This document shows, in pieces, positions 49,300-61,600 of a stretch of 64,000 nucleotides of DNA. Both the position numbers and the translations under genes were made by a program. The notes beneath the pieces are model-generated. The model did no database searches. It was not told the DNA's origin and worked only from the letters and a program-made list of their open reading frames with translations. Within the stretch, counting starts at the first letter, position 1; each line of letters starts with the position of its first letter. Location: the NCBI RefSeq assembly GCF_020740795.1, contig NC_067283.1:44071659-44135658 (forward strand). The letters are read 5' to 3'. The DNA comes from Apus apus (lineage: Eukaryota > Chordata > Aves > Apodiformes > Apodidae).

Positions 49300-51890
49300 A
49301 GTTAGAAAGTTCATAGGAATAACTGAAATATAGTGGACAACTCACGTGACTGGATTGCAAGGGATGACTATAGGCTGTTTTGTAAAGACAGGGAGGAGGG
49401 AATTGTGCTCTATATTAAGGAGAAACTTGTATGTATAGAAGTCAACGACAGCAATTATGGAAGCTCTATCAAATGCCTCTGGGTCAAGATCAGAGCAGTC
49501 AAGGCCAAGAGAGATCTTACAGTAGGTGTCTGCTGCCAACCTCCAATACTTGAGTCACTTAAGCAAGTTTTGGGTCAACAGAACCTGGTTCTTATGGATG
49601 ACTTCAATTACCCAGACATTTGTTGGAAGAACAACATAGTAGCTCACATGTCATCCTTCATGTCCCTGGAGACTGCTTCCTCATACAAATGTTAGCTGTG
49701 CCAACTAGGAAGGAGAGACTGCTGGACTTGATGCTTACTGCAAAGTAGGTTTTCTTGGTTAGTATCTTATTTAGTGGTAACCTTGCCGTGATCACAATAT
49801 TGTGGAGTTTGGGATCCTGTTGAGCACACTCAACATTAGTACAAAGACAAAGGCTTTTGGTTTTAGAAGAGTGAACTTCAGTTAACTCAGAGCTCAGGAT
49901 TCTGTGGGAAGCTTCCAAGGAGTATAAGAGAACTAGTAAGTGCTGGGAGTTTTTCAAGAACGCTCTCCTAGAAGCACAAAAACAGTTTGGCCACTTTAAA
50001 GGTAAAGGAAGTAGGTGGAGGAAGAGACTCCCTTGGCTTAAATGTGGGCTGCTAAGTCTGCTCAAAATCAAAAGGCAAGCGTACCAGAGATGAAAAACGG
50101 ACCAATACCTGTTGAGAAATTGTCAGGGCACACAGATACATTTTGAAAAGCAAAAGCTCAGCTTGAGTTGAAATTGGCCAGAGATGTAAAAAAAACTACA
50201 AGGAAGGATTCTTTGGGTATGTAAACACCAGGAAGAAACAGAAGGAAAATACTCGCCTGCTGTTAATGGGTGAATTAGTCACCAACTGCGCTGAAAAGGC
50301 AGAGGTTCTCAACATATTTTTCACATCTGTATTTACCAGTATTGTTGGGCTCCAGGTTTTCAGAACAAATATCCAGGTTGATGCAAGCACAGACCTGTCA
50401 TCAGTGAAGGAAAAGCTGGTATGTGAACTATTACAGGAGCTTGACCCCTGCAAAATCATGGGCCCAGGCATTATCCACACAAGAGTGCTAAGGGAGATGG
50501 CTGACCTTGTTGTGAGGCTGCTCTCTATAATCCTGACAAGTTGTGGAGATCAGAGGACATCCCAGAAGACTGGAAGAAGGCTAATGTCAACCCCATCTAC
50601 AAGAAGGGGTAAAGGAAGGCCCAGGAAATCATAGGCCCATCAATCCCTGGGAAAGTTATGGAACAAATCTTCCTGAGGTCTATTACAAGTAAAATGGAGC
50701 ACATGGCTGGGGAAAGCCAACACAGATTCACCAGGGGACAAGTCATGCTTGACAAGCCAGATCACCTTCTGTGACAAAGTAACCTGCTCTGTTGATGTGG
50801 GGCAAAGATGTCTATCTGAATTTCTCCAAGGCTTTCAATATGGTTCCCCACAGCGTCCTTCTCAAAAAACTCATGGTCTATGGTCTAGACAAGTGGTCTG
50901 TGGGGTGGGTGAGAACTGGCTGACAGGCTGGACCCAGAGGGTGGTGTTAAATAGGTATTTTTCAAACTGGAAACCTGTCATAGTGGGGTCCCACAGGGAT
51001 TGATAATAGGCCAAATGCTGTTTAATAACTTCATAAGTCATCTGGATGATTGGACCAAGTGTACCCTGATGAAATTTGAATTATACCAAACTGAGTGGGG
51101 AAGTAGACACTTTGGAAGAGAGAGCCACTCTGTAGAAAGACCTGTAGGTGGAGGAGTGGGCTGACAAGGACAAGTGTCAGGTCTTGCACCTGGGAGAACA
51201 TAATCCAGGAGTGCAGCACAGACTGGGATCTACTAGGGATCTGGGGGTCCATATGGACAAGTTCAGTAGGAGTGAACAGTGTGCTGCAGTGGTAAAGCAA
51301 GCCAACAGGATGCTGGGTTGCACCAACAAGGGCATCACCAGCAAAGTCATAATCCTACTCTACTCAGCATTTGTCAGGTCACACCTGGAAAACTGTTCAG
51401 TTTTGGTACTTGCTGTACAAAAATAGATGTGGACAGGCTGGAGAAGGTCCAGAGAAGGACCACAAAGATGATCAAAGTATTGGAAAACCTGCCATATATG
51501 AGGAAAGGCTGAGAGAATTTGTTTTTTTCAGCCTTGAGAAAAGAGGGCAAAGGGGAGACCTCATCACCATGTTCTAGTACTTAAAGGGTAGCAAACAAGA
51601 ATACGGAGAATCCCTTTTTACAAGGAAGCACAAGAGAGACAAAGGCAATGGATACAATTTACTCCTGGGGAGATTCCAACTGGACACAAGAAGAAAACTG
51701 TTGTGAGAACAGTCAGACATTGTAATAATCTCCCCAGGGAAGCAGTAGGTTCCCTAACATTGGACACTGTTAAGATTCACCTGCACAGGGTACTGGGCCA
51801 TCTTGCTTTGCAGAAGTGCACAGTCTAGACAAGTTGAACCAGATGATCCTTGATGTCCCTTCAAACCTGTTATTCTGTTGTTCTAATGAT
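49300..51890 (+). repeat. Long decayed CR1 LINE (endonuclease to 3' end)
   Basis: About 2.6 kb, the longest CR1 here. In order: ORF2 endonuclease (YRLFCKDREEGIVLYIKEKL and LVLMDDFNYPDICW), a mid-region (AEVLNIFFTSVFTS, LQELDPCKIMGPGIIHTRVL), RT remnants (region 50700-51130), the C-terminal CTNKGITSKVIILLYSAFVR segment, then the 3' end with GTTGAACCAGATGATCCTT and a TTCTGTTGTTCT tail. Many stops and frame changes show it is inactive. ORF1 and the 5' end are missing. Confidence 0.93.
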
Positions 51891-53249
51891 TTGCTGTGAC
51901 CTATTTTTCATTGCAAAAAAACCTCTGCAGCAAGAATGCACAAAAATTGCTTAAATGTACTTCCTTCAATCTATGTCCTTAAAGTGTTTGTTTTTACCTT
52001 GAAGGTTTTTTTTTCACCTGAGAGCTGCACTGTCGTGAAAAAACAGGATGGTGTCAGTAGAGTATGAAAACACCTGCCTCGCAGAAGTTCACCTCTGTGA
52101 AAGTGCAGCTATGAGAAGGATGTTTCAATAAGAGAGTGTGCATTTGCTGTCATTTAGTCCTTTCTTGCTGCTTTCTTAAATTTTTCAAGTGGATTAGCTA
52201 GTTTTTCTCAAGAGCAGTCCTCAGGATTGCAAGTTTGATGGTAGCTTTGCCCATTGCATATACATTTCCAAATTTAACTTAACAATGGCTTGACTAGTTT
52301 TGATGGATTGAGTAGGTGGGAAGAAAAAAAAAGTACTATGAAGGACAGCTTAAAACTGGGATCTGGAATCAATGTAACAATCAGATTTTTAGAGAAATCT
52401 CTTACAAGCAATGGACACCATAGTTTGACTGCTTTTTGTGGCTGCTCATAAGAAATTGCTTTCTTTTGCATCTCTATAATCCAAAACTAGATGACTGTCT
52501 ATCACTTGTGATCTTATAGAGGCTGTCATGCTTTTGCCATAAAACTGGAAGGAATTATTTTTTTTTTTTTAAATTAAATGCACTACATCTCTAAAAAAAC
52601 CAAACGGTGCAATTGCCCCAGTATTTGGTGTGCTGTAGTCCACACTGTGTAGACCTCCTTGTGATGGGAGCAGGGATAGATTCACTAGAAATGTGAACTG
52701 TATGACCTCTGTTGCAGCATTAGCCTTGCTTATGGTGGCATGACTAACTCATTCACATTATGGCTGCATCTCACTCTATTTTTTTATCAATTTTTTAGTT
52801 ACTGTGTCTAGAAGGGGTGGACTACTCTACTACCAAAAGAGCTCTCTGGTACCTCGAAGTGGTGTGGACAGTAGAATCACTCTTAGAATAGTTGGTCATT
52901 GCCAGTGCCATGCAGTCTAAAGTGCAATAGCTTTTCTTTGTCTTTCTAAGGAAAGAGAGGTTGGAGTGAAACACCCATCTGCACACCAGATCCTTATCTA
53001 CTGTGAACTGTGGTATTGAAGTCAAGGGTGCTTTACTGATTCATATCCCAAAGGATCTGTTGGATAGGAAGTAAGTTGAAAAACAAAATTTCTGCCTGTC
53101 TTTCCTGAGACAGCTGATTGCTATAAAACAGAAGAGAACAAAAAGGGTATGTGTTTTGAGACTGTATGATGCATAGAAGATGTTTCCTGAAAAAAAAGAT
53201 GACACAGCTGCAGGTTAAAGCAAGTTGAAAATAAAATGAAAAACTGAAG
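51891..53249. other. Intergenic, nothing recognised
   Basis: AT-rich DNA. Contains a T-run near 52559 and A-runs. No coding signal. Confidence 0.4.
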
Positions 53250-53690
53250 AGAAAAAGTAAGGGTGCAGGGAGGGGATCAGGAAAGTCAAGGCACAGCTGG
53301 AGCTGAACCTGACTAGGAATGTGAAAAATAACAAGAGTTTCTTCAGGTACATAGGACAGCAAAGGAAAAGAAAGAAACTACCTCTCTTGATGAGAGGAGT
53401 GGGAGACCAGGCTGCAAGTGACATGAAGAAGACTGAGGTACTCAACAACTTTTTTTTGCCTTGGTCTTCACCAGCAAGTGCTCTAGCTGTGCTGTCCAAT
53501 TCTCAGAATCAAAAGGCAAGGACTGGGAGAATGAAGTACTGCCCACCTTAGGAGACGATTAGGTTCAAGACCAGCTAAAGTACCTAAATGTGCACAAGTC
53601 TGTGGGACCTGATGAGAAGCATATGAGGGTCCTGAGGGAACTGGCAGATGAAGTGGCTAAACCACTATCTATTACATTTGAAAAGGTAAC
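53250..53690 (+). repeat. Internal CR1 fragment without 3' end
   Basis: Plus-strand frames give VKNNKSFFRYIGQQRKRK, MKKTEVLNNFF and, in another frame, [20 protein letters not shown], all from the CR1 ORF2 segment between endonuclease and RT. Homology ends near 53690 without RT or tail. Frameshifted. Confidence 0.85.
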
Positions 53691-54919
53691 TTAAGAGTAA
53701 ATATTAACTACCTATGCAAATACACTAAACATGCCAGTATGTGTCAGTAGAGTAGAAGACTTACTCTATTCCTTAGGTCCTCTAAATGGTTATATGTGGC
53801 AGTGCTAGACTAATCTCAGTGTTCACAGGTTAGGAAATACAAATTTGAGACTGAAAGTTCACTCCTGACTCTTCCTATTTATGATTACAATTTCCAGTCT
53901 TGAGCCTGATCTGGGCTCCCAGCTGATAAGGACATCGTGATATGAGGTTTAGGAGTATGCAGAACACATCCTTTGTATTCCTTTGATCCTGAAGCAAACA
54001 TATGACTGATCCTGAGCTAGTGGCATCTTGAATGCTCAAGAAAATTACTGGCACAAGCATACATATCACAGAGGATTATTCCTTAGCTGTGCTGAGGGCT
54101 CTTGCTGTTGATCTGAGAACCTTAAAGAATTAAAGATAACATCTTCTTTGCAAGGGTCTTTCTTGGCTGATATGAAAGCCTGAAGTGTGCTTAATTATTA
54201 GATTTTATGGGAGAGAGCAGTCGGGGAATATGCAGGAGAGGAATGCAATGAGGTTTGGTGGTTCTCTCACTATACACAGATGCAAATGGTAAGTTTATAT
54301 GGCTGCAGATGGCTACTCATCAGTGGATTAGCTCAGATAGGCTTGTGCTCAGAAGAAAAAGTACTGAGCACATTTACTACTGGCAGAGGGTATTGACACA
54401 GGTTTTCTCATGCTGTCTATGCAGTACTGCTTCCTTTTGTCCCAGGAGCAAAAGGAATAGATTTTCCCAAAGCTCTTCCTTTGAATGGTGGTCTCAAACC
54501 TGAGGCTGGAAAAAGCACCTTTGCACAAGTGGTCTCACAGTGTGCTAGAGATCACCCTACTAGTGCAGCAAATCTCTGACAACTTCCTACAAACATCCTG
54601 AGCAAGCAGTTGGAAATTAGGGCCACTTTTTCTTCCTGTTCTATTTAAAAGTAGCATTGAAATGACCTGAAAATTCTCCTCCACTTCACTGCCTTTATCT
54701 CCAAGCCAGTAGTTGCATCTGTGCTTTTAAGTTTTTGGGTTAAAACTGTGGAGGCTATCAGCTTAAGTAGTTGAAAGAATAATTGATACAGGGTTGATAA
54801 CCAGCCAAAAACAGGTGAAATTTTTTGGGCAGAATTAACCATTTTTAGTAGAATCTTTTAGGATTTTCATGTATTCATGCAGGTAATACCTATTGAATAA
54901 ACAGTGATGGAATCACATG
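53691..54919. other. Intergenic, nothing recognised
   Basis: No gene or mobile element signal identified. Confidence 0.4.
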
Positions 54920-55672
54920 AAGTTATGGATGTCTTGGGTGCTGCGGTTCTGCTATTCAATCTGTTCAAGTTTCCTTGCAACCTATGGCGAGATGGCAGCC
55001 TGTCCTCCTGCACTCATGGAAGAACATGATGGAACATGTCCCAAAGGCACCAGGAGGGGTGAACTTGGCCAGTGGACTCTGATTTGCTGCCAGTGGACTC
55101 TGATTATGCAGCTGTGGAAGACCCCAATGCCAGGGGAGGTGGCTGTTCCCAAAGCAGCCCCTGACTCTGTGGGAAGTCCAGGCTGGAGCAGCTCTGGACC
55201 TCGTGGGAAGGACTCAATGAAGGAGAGGATCATGGAGGACTCTCTTGCATGGGAGGGACCCCGTGGGGAAGCATGGGAGGACTGTAAGGAATCCTTCTTC
55301 CTGAGGAGGAAGGAGCAGCAGGAACCACCAGCCTGTGAACTGACTCTAAACCCCATCCCCTGTCCCCCTGTGCCGCTGGGGGGAAGGAGGGAGAGAAATC
55401 GGGAACAAAGTGATTTGGGCCCAGGAAGAAGGGAGGGGTGAGGTAACGTGTGCAAGCCCTGCTCTGTGTTTTCTGTGTCCTGTGTGTGTTTGATTCGTGT
55501 GAAATTAAATTATTATTTTTCCCCAAGGTGAGTCTCTTTTGCCCGGGACCTTAATCAGTGAAGAATCCTCCTTGTCCTTTTGTCTCATCCCAGAGTGTGT
55601 TTGAGGAGGGGGCAGTTGAGTGAGTGGCTATGTGGCTGTTCCTTTGTTGTCATGCTGCGTCCAAACCACTAC
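54920..55672 (+). mobile_element. Endogenous retrovirus-type LTR, probably solo
   Basis: The right part carries ATTATTTTTCCCCAAGGTGAGTCTCTTTTGCCCG-like sequence (quoted here in part: CCCCAAGGTGAGTCTCTTT) and ends CCAAACCACTACA, as I recall for avian ERVL-type LTRs ending in ACA. A TTAAATTA sequence upstream could be the degenerate poly(A) region. No retroviral coding sequence flanks it, so it looks like a solo LTR. The left boundary is uncertain. Confidence 0.65.
55068..55105. repeat. 17-bp tandem duplication inside the LTR
   Basis: GCCAGTGGACTCTGATT is at 55068-55084 and exactly again at 55089-55105, period 21 bp. Confidence 0.85.
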
Positions 55673-58600
55673 ATTCTTGATATGGTAGAAAGCTAAGTAT
55701 TTTTAAATTATTTTTTTTTTCTCTGTAAGATTTAGGTCTGTGCACCCTCTCTTTTGGTTAATGTAAGGGAATTTTGTCTTCAGTCATTATCTCTGATCTG
55801 AGCAAGTTAGCTTTCAGCATTTTCCTTCCGATTTAAGATTGAGACAGCTCAAATGTTTCTGTATCATGCGTAATAATTTTTCTCACCTAGAACAACTCCA
55901 GATAGATTTGATGACATAATTGCTGCCATCGCCCTTTAATTGAAGGGTATTTACTATTTTTTGAGGCCAGCATCACCATGTGGTACTGGAATCCACTTCC
56001 ATGCTCAACTTTCAGAGGACTCCAAGAGCTCTGCTTTCAGTATTTGAAATTAACTAGCATGCTTTAAGAAGGGACTGGACTCCAGTTTAGTTATCTGCAA
56101 GTTATTGTGTTGGGCAATACAGTGTGTAAGATTACACTTTTTTTGTTTTGTTTTCTTGACATGAGGTTAAGTAAAAGCATTTATTTAGAAGTCCTGTTGC
56201 AACTGAATTGAACCTACAACCTTCTGAAGCAAAATTAAAATGTAGAAACATAATTGCTCATGTAAGAATTCCAATCAGTAAATAAATAAAAGCATATGTT
56301 AGTCTTGAACTGAAACATTGGCCAGAAAGATTTAGTAGTACTCAGGGAAAAACAGAAAAGAGGATTATTTTTGTAGATGATGCTGTAGAGGCCAAATTCT
56401 GTGGCTGACTCCCTGTGCCTATGCAGTATGAACCCATGTTTAATTGCACGTTATATCTAATTATTTTTCCTACATAGGTTTTTCAGTGTGTGCGAAGAAC
56501 TGACATTGTGGATTTAAAAAAAAAAAAAAGTGAAGTGGATTATGTGTGCAATTCTTACTGAATTTATTGCAACAAAAGAGACAGGGCTTTGAAGGTAGAG
56601 AACTCGGCACTTTCAGTGCTACTCTAGAGACTCAAATGATGTTCCTGCATCTGCCAAGGTAATCCTGTGTAATGCTGACTAATCATATATGACAGACTTT
56701 TCAAAGGTAGTCCCTAATTGTGTGTTCTAGGAGTTTGGGCGTTGTTTTACCTTTTTTTTTTTTTTTTAACTCTGCATGCATGATTTTTTAATTTTTTTGT
56801 TTTCCCCCACAGTCTAGCTTTTTTTAACTGAGATCAGAGATGTGATTTGAGTGCAAAGTGCTCTGAAATGCCACGTTTGAAGCTGACTATACTGTATTAG
56901 CAGATACTTTGTAACAGCTTGGTTCCTTGCCTTCCCTCTGCAAAAACGAAGGAAAAAGCACCCTCATTTTGCAAGCATGATATGGCATATAACTCATTTT
57001 GGTGTTTAAAAGCTTGATACTATAGTATTTCCAAAAAATCTGTGAACGCTGCTTTTTGAAAAAATGCAGCACTTTGAGGGATGCCAGATTATTTTTAAAT
57101 TCATTTCCCTTCAAGCAAAAACTGGAATTTTGGACTCCTATGTTGGTTCAGTGTGAAGCCACTTTTTAAAGTTCCTTGGTTCCTTGCAAATTGTTTCCTA
57201 CTGAGAGCTTTAATATAGTGGTAATGTTTCTGAGGATTATTTTAAAATGCTTGCCTATGCATTAACTTACATTATATCTCATGCAATAGTGAGTGTCATG
57301 CAAAGCATTTTATAAGTTACCTGCAAAAGTGCTTTAGGCACCTGAGAAAGTTGTCACCTTTTGACACTTCTAGTATTTACTTTGGTTTGTTCTCACAAGT
57401 GGCAACATATAAAATATGCTGCTTAATTTTCATTGCCTCTGAAACAGCTGTAGTGTTAAAGATGGTGGCCATAAAGCTCTTCAGCTCTCATTTGCCTGCA
57501 TACAGTCATTTACGTAATTCTACACGTTCAAATCCAAATATAATATCATTCAGTCAAACAAATTTTGTTTGTTTCAGTGAATAAGCAAAGAGCCTCTGGA
57601 TAAATAAAATTTATTCTAAGTGATTCCAAGTAAAATAGGCACCCAATAATAATATTAGGATGCTTCAGAAATGTATGTGTAACATCCTTTAGCTAGAATG
57701 TCTGCTTTGTGAATATTATAAAGATATTTAATTTGACAAGACATGATGAGCTTTGAATTAATTACAGGGCACAAAAGTAGTTTCGGTGGTTTGCAGTAAG
57801 CAAAGATAGACAAGAAATGGTGCTGTTGCTGTTTCTAAGACTTATGGCAATGAGAAAAGCACTGGAAAGTGTCAGAGGAGACATCAAAACGAACAGCACA
57901 CTGCTTTCTATATTTCTTTGTTTTTTTCTTATTACGGGATATATATTTTTTGCATCTTAGTGCAAACTTGGTTTAAAGTTTACTTACTTTAAAAGTCTAG
58001 TTGTAAGTAATCCTTAGAACTGGCAAGAAAGAGGAGATATAACTTATATCTCTAGCTACAAAATTACAGTTTTCCAGTAGTTTTTGGGGCAGATCTTGTG
58101 AAGATGTTCACAAGAAAAAATCTTGATTCTTTCTAGCATCATGTTTTCCAGCTATCAAAAGTGGAAGATCTTGGTAAAACTGTGCATGATTCTCAACATT
58201 AGAAATAACAAGACAATCATATTCTTTTAGCCAAGTTATGTGAGCAGAAGTTCTAAATCTCTTACTATTGCAAGGTCACAGTTTTCTTAAAAAAAGCTTT
58301 GATAAAACAAGAATCTGCATCTTGCCACCACCAGTAAGCTCTGATTGCGTTAGCGCATAATGTACTGGTGGTTCAAAAACTTCTGTAGTGTTACATATAA
58401 ACTGTTGTCCTCAATTTTGAATTCCCCGTTTTTTGGTAGTTCAACATGAGGTGACTTACACTATTTCTATTCTAAAGCAAGACTTTTTATAACAGTAATT
58501 TGTTCCAGATGAGACTGGGTTTGAGTACTTCTGTGTATAGGATGCTTTCCCTCCCTACTATTCCTAGGAGCAGGAGAGTCACATCTGCTAGCTTTCTTAA

Positions 58601-61600
58601 GCACTTTTGGCTTTGAGAAGCTCTTTCATGAATGAAATGTTTGTGTTTAGTTCACTTAATATCCTTTATTAAATGAGTCAGTGAAGCACATGTGGGTAAA
58701 GTTGATATTCTTAACCTTTATGCTGTTCCCATTTGTCTACTTTCCAGTCAAAGGAACTGGCAAGGATATAATAAATTACTTATATCATCGTCCGGGTTTA
58801 GCTGGCCCATTTTACAAGATATGTCAGATGGTTATTATTTCCTTCCTTCATGCTTTTTAATTGGTTACCTTTGTATTTTTTCTATAGGCAAACAAAGTTG
58901 ATTCTTGGTACTGCTATGATACTTCTTTGTTATTCACATGATACTACATCTCTTATGCAAAGTAGGTCTAAAGCCAGGATTGATGGGAAAGAGAGAGCAA
59001 TGATAACAAATGCATCTCTTGCTCCATAAGGACTTTCTGATTTGGCGAAGGTAGTTCTCACACCAAGGAGATCTTTCAACCTCCTTTACTCCCTTTTAAC
59101 AAGTCCCTTAGGAGGAGGCAAACCCACCTTGCTGTGAAATTCATATAATTATATGTATCCATGTTATTGATTAAAATCTCAAATTATCATAGGAGGTCCC
59201 CTTCTGCTTTTATTTTATTAAGGCCAAAGAACAAAATGGCTAGGAGTTTGAAAGTGAACTCGTTCTGGGTCAGAACGAGTTATTGCTAGGTATGAGCTCA
59301 TGTAACAAGGTTAAGATACTCCTCAGCTTCACAACTCTGTTTTCAGTGTTCTATTTTCAAATTTTTTCCTCCATCTGGGGTGGAAGGTGAAAAGTAACGT
59401 TCCCTCTGACTTCTTTCTTGAGGAAACTAACTGGGACAAAAGTCTAAAGCCATGTACAATGTCCTATGTACAATAATGTTCTGATAACATGAGATAGTTG
59501 AGGTTAATTAAAGTTTGTCTTTAAGTGTATGAATTCACTCAGACTAAGTATAACAATTAAATTAGGTTGTGGTTAGTTAATAGCTATTTAAAAGCATGCA
59601 AAATGATTAAGTGAAAGCTTGTCAAGACTAAGAGTAGGCAGACACATTTTTTTGGTTAATGTAAGTGTTGTGGCTAGATCTTATTTTCAACTAATGAGCT
59701 TTTCAGCTGTTTATTTTATTCTGTGATGAAGATTAGCTTTCTGGGGAAAAAAATGCACTTTTCACTGAAGATTTCCCAATAGCAAAGTATTATGGGTTGG
59801 GGCAGGCAGAGAGCAGTTTCAAATTTTGTTGACTGATTCTTACAGAATTTTTAGTTCTGTTACCTGGCAGGCAGCAAGGACAGCTCTGCTTGTTTACCTG
59901 CCTTATTTCTTCCTGCAGGAGGAGAAGCTACAGTGCATTGTGGGAAGGGCAGGTCATGTGGAGCTAGGGAAAGGTGGGTAGACAAAGCAGGTTTGTTAAG
60001 GATGCTCAGAGCTCAGGTCTGAGGGAATTTCAACACGTACTTAATACGGTCAACACATTTGACTTCAAGAGGCACTGCCTTGGTATGGTTATTTAAGGTG
60101 TGGAGACATCATAATTAGCTGGGTGTTCTGATAGATGTTTTGGGGGATCCTTTTGACTGAAGAGAGAAACTATAATTTGATTTTTAATTTCCTGGTAGGT
60201 TAAGAAACTGTTTGAGGCTGCTAGGTTACCAGAGGCCATTTACAAATTTCTGTTAATGTGTTTAAGCTAGCAGGAAGATACAGGTATGAATAATAATGAA
60301 TGTTTAAGGATTACAGAAGAATAACATGCTAATTATTAAGCTTTACTCAGAAAAAGAAAACAGACAATAGGTTTATAAAAGATGTACCAAAGACTGAAAT
60401 GGAAAATCGTTATTTCTCTCCCTTCTTTAAAATCTATTCAGCAAGTAAACATCCATCCCACCTAGCTCTCAGACAGGCAGACATCAATTCTAACAGTAAA
60501 AGAAATTAGCTTAATGTCAGTCAATTTTTCCATTTAGGGCTGGGTGTAGACATCTAATGGTCTGGTTGTATGCTTGCATGTACCTGTGTCTGTATGTGGG
60601 GGTGCTCCGATGTTTATGGTCACATCCTTTCCAGCTGTGGCTGTTTGTCCTTCTAAATGACAGCACTCTTTGGAATAACTTGAACCTCATGTTGATCCCA
60701 CTGTCTTACTAAGTCAGGTAAGTCACCCAGGATCTCTTTGCTTGAATCCGTGTCTCACCATGAGCTTGTATCTGCAATTGTTAGGAAACTTCTCTGAGAA
60801 ACCAGTAAAGCTGCAGCAAGTAAAGCTGCAACTTTCTTCCTGAGACTTTTCAGTGCTAATAAAAAGATAATATACTTGTAGGAAAAAGTGCCTGTAGAGA
60901 GAAGATAACTGATAAAAAGATTTCTTAATTTACAGAATGAGTTGACACTTAGAAAATATTTTACATGATTTTATGGAAACATCCTTCTGATATTAGTTTG
61001 TCTTGGTGAAATTTCAATAACTGGACACACAAGGAGAGTGCTGAGGTTGGGAGGGTGACATGGTTTTGTCCTGGTTTTACTGTTTGATGAGATCAGGAAG
61101 TTCCACAGATGGAATCCAGGCTTTAAATTTGCCTTAGTGAGAGAAAAGGAGGTGGTGGAGGACAGGGATAACTAACGGGCATGTGAGCTGAAGCTGTCTG
61201 TCTGCTGCACTCCAGGACTCAGGCTTTTTCCAAAGACTATGGAAGGAATGAAATAATTGCATAAAAAGTGAAGAAGCTAACTGGTGTACTTCAGTAGGTA
61301 GGAGAAAGCTACATAATCACATTCATTTGCATTGGTAGAGGTGGGATTTGAAGTTGTCACAAGAAAGTTTGTGTTTGTTCTCTTAGTGTAAACAAATGGA
61401 AAGGGGAAAATGTCCCCAAACCAGGATTGTGGAGGGAGATACTGCATGTGACGTGGCTATAAATTATAGGTGAAAACCAGATGTTGCCTCAAAATTTCCA
61501 TACTTTTGATAGCGTACTTAGAAGTGTATTAACACTTGACCATGCATTTTGCTCTGGCAGCAGACATCTACAGAATTACTTTCTTTTAGCTGTGTAAAAA

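Noticed and set aside
54917-55441. 174-codon plus-strand frame and its antisense partner in the LTR
   Set aside because: Lies within LTR non-coding sequence; no retroviral domain is present.
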